The translations under genes and the position numbers were made by a program. DNA of 64,000 bases, taken from contig WNYE01000043.1 in the NCBI GenBank assembly GCA_021396245.1, forward strand, positions 281,411 to 345,410, written 5' to 3'. The notes beneath the pieces are model-generated. The model had not been told where the DNA came from. It did not search any database and worked only from the letters and a program-made list of their open reading frames with translations. Below, piece after piece: positions 45,169-55,700 of the stretch. Positions within the stretch are counted from its first letter, which is position 1. The number at the start of each line of letters is the position of its first letter. Source of the DNA: Sporothrix humicola. Its lineage: Eukaryota; Ascomycota; Sordariomycetes; Ophiostomatales; Ophiostomataceae.

Positions 45169-47457
45169 GGTGGCTCATTGTAAGGTGAGAATATGGTGTT
45201 GCTAAAAGCGGTGACTGGTGTTGAGTACAGACTGAAGTGGAAGTGGAGATGTCGTATTAGTGGTGATGTGTTGTGGTGTAAATCGATTAAAGATGTAAAG
45301 ATGTAGACTGTTAGATGAAAGATTAAGAATAAAGAGGTAAGATATGAAGGGTAAAAGATATCAAGAAAAAGCCATTATTTTTTGACAACCAGGCTGAGAG
45401 GTTGCATGTGGAGGGCCGAGGGAAAGCTTGCTGTTGGCAGTTTGCTGTAATTGTCCTGCAACCACTTTAAAGATGCAGCTGAACTGGAGACTTCTTGCTA
45501 AAAAAGTTGCAAGTTATGCGTTGTCCTTGCACACAGTTTTTCTCTCTTTCTCGCAAAAAAGCGACGACGCCAATCCGGCACGACACACCCCTGTTCCTTG
45601 CTCGTAGCCAGTGTTCTGGACGCAAAAGAGGCGAATGGCGAATATGCAAACAAGAGGCAAGACTGGGAGTGGCTCGAGTGGACTGTGAGGTCACAAAAGG
45701 AGGGAGCGAACAAAAGAGGGAGGGAGCCTCAGAAGCTCGGTATCTTGCGTGGCTGGGTGGCTGTGATTTGGCCGATCTGGGGTGTGTGAGTGGGTGACGA
45801 CAGGTGGGCAGGTGGAGTGGATGGTGATACGCTAGACGTTGTCAGCGTTGTGCAGCGCAGAGAATGAAAAGACAATGGTTGAGATCAAAACAATGGAGGA
45901 GAGAAAAAGAAGAGGGAGATAGAAAGTGAAGCAAAAGGGAGAGACACGACGCGATATATTGGACACCCGGATAGGAAAGTATGAAACTAGGGAGGAGCGA
46001 GTTGCGAGGTGCGAAAAGGCAAGAGGAAAGAGCAAGGGGGCGGGTGAAGACGTGGGGAAGGCGCGCCCGCATCGAATTGAAACTTCAAGGCGGAAAGGGA
46101 AAGAGCGAGCCACCCAGTTGCCAAAAAGAACAAAAATCACATACTCGGGGTTTAATTTGTGTAAATTGGGAAGTTGCGACGGGCGGCAGCGAGAAGCGAG
46201 GGCAGAGAAAACAGAAATTGAAACGAAAAGGCTCGACCAAAGGCATGGTAAAGTGACAGTGCAAAGAAAAAAAAAATTGCAGATGCATGCGATGCATGGT
46301 AATAAAAAGCACAGGCAAGGAGGGTGCATGTGTGCGCATGTGCTCTGACGTCTTACCAGCCATCCAGCACAGCCAAAATGTAGACTGTGTGATACGCATA
46401 ATATGTTTGGAAGGAGGTAAACGGACAGTTTCCTTTTGTGCTTGGCGAGTGTAGATGATGAGAAGGAAGTTGCCTCTCTGAAGGCATCCCAAAAAGGCAA
46501 TTCAAAGTGTTTAAGAACAGAAGGCACAACTCAGCATAACCATGTACTTTTTCAATTGATTTTTTCCCCCTTCTTTTATCCTTATTCTCCTCACCTGCAT
46601 TTCACTCTTACAACAGAGTCTCGCCCCGAGACACAGGCTGTTTGAGTATTTTGCATATTTTGGGCGAGTCGCCGTGTGTTGCACATCTAAAGAGGCGGTC
46701 TGTGGATAATATGGTTGGTCTGTGTTCCAACCAGATCCTTTGCTTTTATGTTACTTTTCTTTAACTCTCTATTTTTTTACCAACCCATCTTCTTCTAGAT
46801 ACCCTCAGCTGCCTGCAGCTATATGCACGCGGTCATGCATGTCCTGCCACCAAACGGCCCTAGCCTTCACCAATCATACGCCCAACCTCGACGAGAAGCC
46901 AAAACGCTTTGGAGGCTCGGAAGAAGAAAAAGAGAGCCAAAAGAGCCAACAAGTCAAAAAGAGCCAATGGCCACGCGTCGGGCGAGGCTGCAGCTGAGAT
47001 TGGGTGGTTGGAGGGGCAGAGAAGAAGCAGAGGAAGGATGCAAAGAAAACAGAAGCCGTTTCGAAACAAAAGGGTCCAAAGACAGAAAAGTCCTGAAGTG
47101 CAGCGACCTTTTTTCTTGGACGATGATGCAAGTCGCATCGCCTGTTGATTTTGGGAAACACAAGCCACTGAAAACCTGGAGAAAAAAAGAAGAAAGAAAG
47201 AAAACGACTGTTGCCTAGCATTCTTGTCCATTGTTCGACCGTCTTCTTTTGCAGTGAGCCGTAGCACAGGGCTGCGATTGAAAACGTGCCACGATTGCAA
47301 GCAACCACGCGGCTGACTGGGAAGGGAGCAAGCTGTCAAAAATAAACAAACAGGACGGCTGGATAGCCTACAAACAAACAGCGTATGGACACATCACTGC
47401 TAGGCCATACGTCATAACGGATAGAGGGTTATCGTCGGGCAAGGGAGGCACTTCGAC
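45169..47457. other. Divergent interval
   Basis: 2.3 kb between divergent starts. A purine-rich plus-strand block at 45840-46050 fits a pyrimidine-rich leader or promoter for the minus-strand gene. No further gene is seen. Confidence 0.5.
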
Positions 47458-48294
47458 ATGGCCAGCCCTGATACCCCAGCCGTCCTCGACATTCCTTGTG
47501 TTGTCGTCGCTCCTTCAATAACGCAACACTCCCACACTGTCGTCTTCCTTCATGGCCGTGGCGACAATGTGCACAGTTTCATGAGGTCGCTGGCAGCTGC
47601 GCGCGATTCGCAGGGCCGCACTCTTGCCGATGCGCTGCCGTCGTTTCGGTGGGTGTTTCCCCAGGCGCCGATGCGAGCATGTGCATCGCAGCCGCAGACA
47701 GTGTGGCCACAGTGGTTTGATGTGTGGGACACGCGGGATTTTGCAGCGCGGGAAGACGTACAGGCCCAGGGTCTGAGAGAGTCGGTGCCGGCGATCCAGC
47801 GTATTCTGGCGAGCGAGGCGGCGCTGCTGGGCGGGCGATGGGATCGAGTCGTGCTGGCGGGGATCAGTATGGGCGGCGCAACAAGTGTCCATACACTCTT
47901 CAACCTGGAGTTGACGACGACGACACTGACCACGATGACGGCGACAATACCTCGGCTGGGTGCTTTTATCGGCTTCTCGTGTCGATGTCCCTTTGCAGGA
48001 CGGACGCTCGCAGAGATGAGAGAGGTCTTGGGTCTGGGTCTTGCGACAAAAACCGATACCGACGGGACCAGTGTCGTTCTCAGAAACACGCCCATGCTGC
48101 TCGAGCACTCTGTAGACGATCCTCTGGTCCTCGTCGCCAATGGTCGGAACCTTTGTGAGACTTTGCGTGGATTTGGGGCGCAGGTTGAGTGGAAGGAGTA
48201 CCCGAATGGTGGCCATTGGTTCAACACGCCGTCAGGGATAGATGATGTGGTGGCGTTCCTAAGGAGACATCTGTCAGAGGGAGAAGTGCTGTAA
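47458..48294 (+). CDS. Acyl-protein thioesterase / carboxylesterase-like alpha/beta hydrolase
   Basis: A protein of 278 residues in one exon. It has the alpha/beta-hydrolase start HTVVFLHGRGDN (oxyanion-hole HG), RWVFPQAPMR followed by WFDVWDTRDF as in the APT/phospholipase-carboxylesterase family, and the nucleophile motif GISMGGA near residue 139. A candidate acid lies at HSVDDPLVLV near 221 and the catalytic His in NGGHWF near 254. There is no signal peptide, so it is probably cytosolic. It is somewhat longer than typical APT1-like enzymes (~230) owing to a Thr-rich insertion after the nucleophile. Substrate is not determinable: S-acyl proteins or lysophospholipids are family options. Its 3' end faces the VTC gene. 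Confidence 0.88.
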   Translation: MASPDTPAVLDIPCVVVAPSITQHSHTVVFLHGRGDNVHSFMRSLAAARDSQGRTLADALPSFRWVFPQAPMRACASQPQTVWPQWFDVWDTRDFAAREDVQAQGLRESVPAIQRILASEAALLGGRWDRVVLAGISMGGATSVHTLFNLELTTTTLTTMTATIPRLGAFIGFSCRCPFAGRTLAEMREVLGLGLATKTDTDGTSVVLRNTPMLLEHSVDDPLVLVANGRNLCETLRGFGAQVEWKEYPNGGHWFNTPSGIDDVVAFLRRHLSEGEVL

Positions 48295-48543
48295 AGGTCT
48301 TGCCGTGGCGTTCTGTACAAAGTATGAATAGATAGTATATATATTTGATATCCAATAGATAAAGCCAAAAAGAAAATCCAAAATAATGCAGCTATCCTAA
48401 AGACGACAATGAAAGTATATATGCAAAGTAGAAATACAGATATAAGACAATAGGAAAGAAAATGCAAAAATAAATCAACCCGTCTCGCTCCGATATGCAG
48501 TAAATGTAAATCTTGGGACTGTCATTCCCCCACTACTTTATGC

Positions 48544-51124
48544 CTATGCCTTGACGTAACTGTTGTTGCTGGCCTGGTCGATGAGGGTGGCGTCGTCGCC
48601 GGCCCAGCGGTCAAAGGCGCGGCGGTAGGCAAAGACGAGGTTCAGGATCAGGGCGATCATGAGCGCGACGCTGACGACGACAGGGCCGACCATGTTGTCA
48701 AAGTCGCGGCCGCTGCGGGCGACAATCATGCCGCGGCGCGTGTGCAGCATGTACCAGCCCCAGAAGCCCGTGAAGGCGGCGACGGCAATGTACGCAAAGC
48801 CCATCGTGGTGGCCACCGTGTTGTCGCTGCTGCCGGCGGCGGCCGTGAACAGGGCAATCGACAGACTGCCCAGCAGAATGGCAATGTGCTGCCACTTGAG
48901 GAACGTGCGCTCGTTGGCGAGCCAGACCTTGGGCTCGATGTGCAGCGGCCCGTCGTTCTTGAGCCACTCGGTCGGCTCCGTGACGCCCTCGGGCAGAGCC
49001 GGGCCCTGGTCCTTGACGCGCCGCCACTGCGCATACCGCGTCATCGAGAAGGACGGCAGGACCGACGAGATGGCGCCGTAGCCCGTTGTGCGTGTCGAGC
49101 CGTTGGCGCCCGTTGTGACCGCGCCGTTTGAGGTGCTTCCGTTGGCACCATGTGCGCCGGCCGCTGCCGACGACGACTCGCCGTTGTTGGTGTTGGACGT
49201 GCCGGCGCTCACGCCGCTCACGCCTGACTGCGCCTGCAGACGCTGTGCAATGGAAGTCTCGGCTGCGAGGCGGCCGGCCAGGTACGACGAGGACTTGGCC
49301 GCGGGCGAGCTCTTCGACGGCTTGTGCGACGAGCCCATCTTGCTGGTGCCTAAGAAACTGCCGACGACCTGCTCGTCGGCCGCGCGTTGGGCACGGCGTA
49401 GCTCCTCCTCGGCATAGGCCTCCTGGGGGTCGCGGCGGATGTCGCGCTCGAGATCGCTGAGCCAGAACGGCAGCTGGTTGACGTAGTCGTCGAACAGCAC
49501 GGCGGCACCGTGCACAAACTTGGAGAACTGGGGCACGGGGTGCACGAGATGCGACGCCATGAGGTCCCCGACCCACGCAGGGCTCTTGCGGCTGGTGTCG
49601 TCCTCGCGCACCTTGATCTCCAGGACGGCAAAGGGGAAGCGCGAGACGTCGCTGGGCGGCAGCTCCGAGAACGGGTACGTCACGTTGCCTGTGTCAATGT
49701 CGCGGCGGTGCCACTCGGCCGGGTCTCGGCACGGGCGGCGCTGGTCCAGGTTGTCCTCGCGGATAAACGCCAGGTTGGTGTCGATGGAGACGCGCACGCG
49801 GTCGTCGGCCGGCTTCTGGAACGCCGTGCGCACGTAGTTGGCGCGCAGCACGGGCTCGAGCTGCTTCTCCTGGACAAACGACTGGATGGCGTCGGCGGTC
49901 GTCTTGAAGGCGGTGACAGCCTCGGCCCGCTCGCCCTGGCGCTCCATCTTCTGGATGCTCTTCTCCATCTTGTAGTTGCCATCGAGGAAGGGCTTGACGT
50001 ATTTGTCCTTGATCGTGATGCGGCTCTCGTCGCTCGTGCCGTCGCGCTGCACAACCTTCTGGTCCAGGTACAGCTCGGGCTTGGCCACCAGCTGGCCGTA
50101 CCAGCGCAGACGCAGCGAGCCCGCGCTCTCGGCCTCGGTCTCGCCGCGGCGGGCGAGCTTGGCTGTGTACAGCTCGAACTTGGCGTTGTCGAAATACAGC
50201 GATGTCAGTGTCGGGTCGACGGTTGCGTCGGCCTCCTTGGCAGACGATTCGCTGTAGACGAGGGCCGGCAGGTGCCGCAGCACCATTGTCTTGACCTCGA
50301 GCAGGTTATCAGGATGGACCCAGACTGGGCGGTTAGTAGGTGAACAGACGAAAAGGGGTGCAATAAAAAGGACCGTCAACGGGGGACATACACTTGAACG
50401 CTTTGTAGCGCTCGCCGTTGTGGTTGGTCTCCTGCTGCGTCTCGAGATCGACCGGCAGGTTCGCCTCGTCGGGGTTGAGGTACTGGTGCACGGCCTCGTA
50501 CATTAGCGACAGCTTGGCCAGCAGCGGCGAGTAGCCGGCCTCGGAGTTGAACGGCCGCCGCGTCAGGCTGACCTGCATCATGGGGCGGATGCGGTAGCGG
50601 TTGCCGCGCTTGCGGTCGTGCTTCTTGACGATCTTGAGGAAGCCAGTGTAGTTGAGGCTGCTGTAGCGCTTGATCTCGCGCAGCTCGTTGGTGATGCTGT
50701 CGAGCTCGGCCTCGATCTCGCGCACGCGCTGGATCGTAATCTCGCTCTTCTCCTTGTCCTTGGCGGCGGCCACACTGCTGCTCGTGCTGCCCTCGGCGCC
50801 GCCCGACGGGTCGGACGTTGTGCTGTCGCCGCCGTTGGCGTGTGCGGGCGTCAGGTCGCGCAGCTTTTCGAAGATGGCGTCGGCCCGTTCCCGCAGCGAG
50901 TTGACGCGGTCTTCCTGGAACTTGGCGACCTTTTCGAGCTGCACGTTGAAGATCTCGTCGCAAAAGCGATTCTCGTCGTCCTCTGTCCAGCCGGACTCGC
51001 CGCCCTCAGTGTCGGAGCCGGCCCCCTCATCGTCGCGGAGAAGGGCCTTGAGCTTGCTGTAGTCGATGTACTCGGCCTTCCATGGCGGATAAATGGACTC
51101 GCGGAGAGTCTTGCCGAACCGCAT
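48544..51124 (-). CDS. VTC2/VTC3-type subunit of the vacuolar polyphosphate polymerase complex, 1 intron
   Basis: A protein of 837 residues. Exon 1 is 50392-51124, a 67-nt intron (GTATGT, CTAAC, CCAG) follows, and exon 2 is 48544-50324; the junction reads KFWVHPDN. Domains: SPX (1 to ~240, starting MRFGKTLRESIYPPWKAEYI), VTC tunnel domain (~255-560), Ser/Gly-rich linker, and a three-segment DUF202 membrane domain (~720-825). The YPPWK start is of the Vtc2/Vtc3 type, not Vtc4. In the tunnel, RLRWYG is kept but the Vtc4 ERKTH motif reads DQKVV and the next Lys-containing strand is shortened, so it is probably a non-catalytic regulatory subunit. The SPX domain senses inositol pyrophosphates. Confidence 0.92.
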
Positions 51125-52126
51125 CGTGGCGGTAGAGAGAGTGTGGGTGTGAGATGGGATGAAGCCGGAGAAGGATCGAAAGACGGAGGGGTGAAAGTGA
51201 CGGAAGATGGATCGAAGATGGAGAGAGAATGAAAGAAGATAAGACGAAGGAAGAGAAAAAGAAAAGAAAAACAACGTCGTCGGAGAAGAGGAAGCGAAAA
51301 CAATGACGATTATCCAAGACAGCTCACAAGAGAGAGAAAAAGAGGGAGAGAAGCAGCCAAATCTCACGATGCCCTCGAAAGAATGGACGTGCAGCCGTAA
51401 AAGAGGAAAAAAGGGAAGAAAAGATGCCGGAAGCTGTTTTGTACGCAAGTAGTGGTTTGTGTGGATTGGATTGGCCAAGTGCAGAAAGTCACTTTTTGCC
51501 GTGTTTGCAGGTGACGTCTCTCCTTATTGTCGCTCTCTTGCCCGATGCGTTGCCCAGGTCTTATTGAGCGATTTCGTTCCAGAGGGAAGGAGCGAGCTCC
51601 CAATGGCCGAGAGCAGGTCTAGCCTCGCCCAAAAAAAAAAAAGAAAAGGGTAGGCGCCCCCACTGGCCGACGGGTACTTTCAGTCTGCACTACACCGCAC
51701 TAAAACAACAAGTACCTGCCCGAGCTGCCTTGCCAGATTTTAAGCCGTGCGCCCCAGCTGTAGCTACAAGGCAGGTGCGATCTTTTGTTCTGCACGAGCT
51801 ATAGTGCCCCCACCGCGCCGTCTAATTGGCCAATGATAGCGCTACATTTCCGCACGTGTGGTCTTGCCAAAGACGGGCTCACCATTTTATCAATGAAAAG
51901 TGCTTCAGTTTCTGCAGGAGCGACCAGCGCTACACCAATTGGACAAAGCCAATATTGACGACGACCCCCCGATTTAAAGAAAATAAACCTGTCAGAAGAG
52001 ATGCGTGCACCATGCGTTGAGGACAAGATGGGTCCTGGATCGGAGGAGGATAGGCGTGCCGATGGGCGAAACCACGTTGTCGAGCTTGTTTTTCGAGCCC
52101 CTCGGAAGTGACAGCCGGTTAACCAC

Positions 52127-52300
52127 ATGGATAAGATGAAAAAGAAAATAATTGCTATAAGTATGTTAAGCATTGTGTGTGCCGTAAGCACTGTGAGTGC
52201 TGTAAGTACTGTGAGTCTTGTAAGTGTTGTAAGTGTTGTAAGTGTTGTAAGTGTTGTAAGTGTTGTAAGTGTTGTAAGTGTTGTAAGTGATGTTAACTAA
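52127..52300 (+). CDS. Candidate 57-codon ORF made of Val-Ser-X repeats
   Basis: ATG at 52127, TAA at 52298-52300. The start reads MDKMKKKIIAISMLSIVCA: three lysines then a hydrophobic stretch ending in VCA, like a signal peptide or membrane anchor. Twelve Val-Ser-X triplets and DVN follow, matching the 9-bp array. In the four divergent first units, all changes in the Val and Ser codons are synonymous (GTA/GTG, AGT/AGC), while the third codon varies among Thr, Ala, Leu and Val. No TATA box or leader is evident, so it may be a chance open frame through a repeat. Confidence 0.25.
   Translation: MDKMKKKIIAISMLSIVCAVSTVSAVSTVSLVSVVSVVSVVSVVSVVSVVSVVSDVN
52184..52291. repeat. 9-bp tandem array, 12 units (GTAAGTGTT consensus)
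   Basis: Four divergent units (52184-52219), seven perfect GTAAGTGTT units (52220-52282) and one final variant. Every unit begins GTAAG or GTGAG, and 11 of the 12 begin GTRAGT, the 5' splice-site consensus on the plus strand. All unit lengths are exactly nine, preserving reading frame. Confidence 0.95.
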
Positions 52301-52712
52301 GACACTATATGGATGAATGTCATGGAATACGGACGCACACCAGGGTAATTAATTTGTTGACATGTCACTCGTTTTCTGCAGACATTTGAATTTACAATGT
52401 TTTTTGTAGTAAACTATCAAGGAGACTCGTATGTACATGAAATCAAAAAATCATCAAACATAACAGGACAAGAGATGGAAAATGAAGAACAGAAAAAACA
52501 AAAAGACGCAAATGCAGAATGAATCAACAGACGTGGAAAATGCATAGCAAGCACGGGGAAACCTCCCGACTGCAAATTGCCCCCTCCCGTTTCCGAATAC
52601 ACCATGGGTAAAGAACATAAATCAGACAGAAAATCAGACAAAAGAATCAAGACAGAAGAAAACAAAAATGTGAGGAAAAAAGAAAACAAACAATCTGTCA
52701 ACTGAGCTCCGC

Positions 52713-55700
52713 TTATGCGGTGCCGAGAACCTCCTCGGCAGTGCGCTTGATGATACCACCAGTGACGGGCAGCGAGGTCGACTTCTCGAGGAACAGATCG
52801 ACCTCACGGGCAGCCTGGCGACCCTCATTGATGCCCCAGACGATCAGGGACTGACCGCGACGGCAGTCACCGGCAGCAAAGATGCCGGGGACGTTGGTGC
52901 AGTACTGGCCGGCGGGGGTCTTGACGTTCTTGCGGGCGTCCTTCTCGATCTCGTCGCCGAGAACGCGGGCGTCGGGGCCCAGGAAACCCATGGCCAGGAG
53001 GACGAGGTCGGCAGGGAAGAACTGCTCGGAGCCCTCAATCTTCTTCATGTCCCAGCCACCGCTGGCAGAGCGGGTCCACTCAACACGCTGGGTGTTGATG
53101 CCCTTGACCTTGCCAGTGCCGTCGTCGACAAAGCTGTCCGACATGATGCAGTACTCGCGGGGATCCTTGCCGTGGTGCTGGCGCACCTCGGTGTGACCGT
53201 AGTCGACGCGGTAGATGCGGGGCCACTGCGGCCACGGGTTGTCGCGGGCACGCTCGTTGGGCGGCTGGGGCAGCAGCTCAAAGTTGACAATGGACTTGGC
53301 GCCGTGGCGCAGCGACGTGCCGATACAGTCGTTGCCCGTGTCACCGCCACCAATGACCACGACGTGCTTGTCCTTGGCCGAGATGTACGTGTTGTCGGTC
53401 AGCTCCGAGTCGAGCAGCGACTTGGTGTTCTTGTGCAGGAACTCCATGGCAAAGTGGATGCCCTCCAGGTTGCGGTTGGGGATGGGCAGGTCACGAGCGA
53501 CAGTGGCGCCCGTGGCGATGACGACGGCGTCGTTGTCGGCCTTGAGGTCCATGAGCTTGATCTCCTCGCCAATGGCGACGCCCGTCTTGAATACGACACC
53601 CTCGGCGGCCATAAAGTCCGTGCGGCGCTTGACAATGCGCTTGTCGAGCTTCATGTTGGGAATGCCGTACATCAGAAGACCACCCAGGCGGTCGGCACGC
53701 TCGTACAGAGTCACGGAGTGGCCAGCATGGTTGAGCTGGTCGGCGGCAGCCAGACCGGCGGGGCCGGAGCCAATGATGGCAACCTTCTTGCCGGTGCGGA
53801 CGGGAGGAGGCTTGGGAACCATCCAGCCCATCTCGAAACCGCGGTCGATGATGGCGCACTCGATCGACTTGATGCCGACGGGGTCCTCGTTGATGCCCAG
53901 GACGCAAGCACCCTCGCAGGGGGCGGGGCAGACACGGCCCGTGAACTCGGGGAAGTTGTTGGTCATCAGCAGGCGGTTGAGAGCATCCTGCCACTGGTTC
54001 TGGAAGACCAGCTCGTTCCACTTGGGGATAATGTTGGAGATGGGGCAGCCGGTGTCAGACTGGCAGAAGGGAACACCACAGTCCATGCAGCGGGCCGACT
54101 GGTACTTGAGCTCGTCCTCGTCGAGGCGGCTGGACAGCTCAGCCCAGTCCTTGGTACGGGTCTTGGCCGAGCGGTACTTCTCAGAGCGGCGGTGGTACTT
54201 CATGAAGCCCTTGGTCTTGTCGAGCACAAGCGCCTTCTTCTTCTTGTCGGCGGCGTGGTCGCCAACGCTGTCCTCGAGATCCTGGAGGGCACCGGCAGAC
54301 GAAGCAGCAGGCTTGGGGGTAGGGGGAGCAGCCTCCTTGGCCTCCTTGATGGCGGGCAGGTTGTACTCGGCGCGCTTAGCCTCGGCAGCCTTGGCGGCCT
54401 CCTCAGCCAGGACACGCTTGTAGTCGACGGGGAGAACCTTGATGAAGCGGGGCAGGGCGCGGTTGAAGTCGACCAGGATGCGGGCGGCCAGCTCGGAGCC
54501 GGTGTAGTGGTGGTGGTCCTCGATCAGGCCACGCACAAAGGCAATGTCCTCGGGGTCCTCGACGCCCGACGCCTCGACCATCTCCGTGTTGAGCTTGCCG
54601 AGGAAGTCGTTGTTGACGTCCAGGATGTAGGCGATACCACCAGACATACCGGCCGCAAAGTTGCGGCCAGTGCTGCCCAGAATGATAACGCGACCACCCG
54701 TCATGTACTCGCAACCGTGGTCACCGACACCCTCGACAACGGCCGTGGCACCCGAGTTGCGCACGGCGAAACGCTCGGCGGCAACACCGCGGAAGAAGCA
54801 GGTACCCTTGGTGGCGCCGTACAAGCAGACGTTGCCAATCAGGATGTTCTCCTCGGCCTTGAAGACGGCCGAGCGGGGCGGGTAGATCACCAGGCGACCA
54901 CCGGACAGACCCTTGCCGACGTAGTCGTTGGCATCACCCTCGAGCTCCAGCGTGACACCAGGGGCCAGGAAGGCACCGAACGACTGGCCAGCCGAGCCCT
55001 TGATGTTGACGTGCACGGTGTCGGTGGGCAGACCGGCCTCGCCGTAGCGCTTGGAGATGTGGTACGAGAGCGAGGTACCCATGGCACGGTCGGTGTTGAT
55101 GACGTCGCACTCGATGCGCGAGGGCACGCCCTTGTCGAGCGTGAGCTCGGCCTCGGAGATGAGCTTGTTGTCGAGGCGGACGTACAGCTTGTGGTCCTGC
55201 TTGCGGACGTTGAAGGTGGCGACACCAGGGCGCAGCTTGTGGGCGGGGGTCAGGATGAGCGATAGGTCGATGTTCTGCATCTTCTTGGACTTGATGTCGT
55301 CGCGGACCTTGAGCACCTCGACGTGGCCAATCATCTCGTTGACAGTGCGGAAACCAAGCTTGGCCATGATGGCACGCAGCTCGTTGGCAATGTAGTAGAA
55401 GAAGTTGATCACGTGTTCGGGGGTACCCTTGAACTTCTTGCGCAGCTCGGGATCCTGGGTGGCGATACCGACAGGACACGTATTGAGGTGGCACTTACGC
55501 ATGAAGATACAGCCCATGGCGATCAGAGGAGTCGTGGCGAAACCCCATTCCTCGGCACCGAGCAGACAGGCCATGGCGACATCGCGACCGGTGCGGAGCT
55601 GGCCGTCCGTCTGGACGACGACACGGCCACGCAGGTCGTTGAGCACCAGCGTCTGGTGGGTCTCGGCCAGACCCAGCTCCCAGGGAAGACCGGCGTACTT

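Larger units (their letters stand above)
51125..52712. other. Interval between GLT1 3' end and the VTC promoter
   Basis: 1.6 kb. Purine-rich plus-strand DNA at 51130-51360 is the VTC leader and promoter. The 9-bp array (52184-52291) and its open frame lie in the middle. The rest is AT-rich GLT1 downstream DNA. Confidence 0.55.

Noticed and set aside
52159..52291. Alternative Lys-Cys-Cys frame through the 9-bp array
   Set aside because: It looks metallothionein-like but has no start codon, and divergent units change its residues (Lys to Glu, Cys to Tyr or His), unlike the Val-Ser-X frame.
53172..55265. 697-codon open frame antisense to GLT1
   Set aside because: Same explanation; its sequence is Gly/Val/Asp-rich mirror composition of the sense strand.
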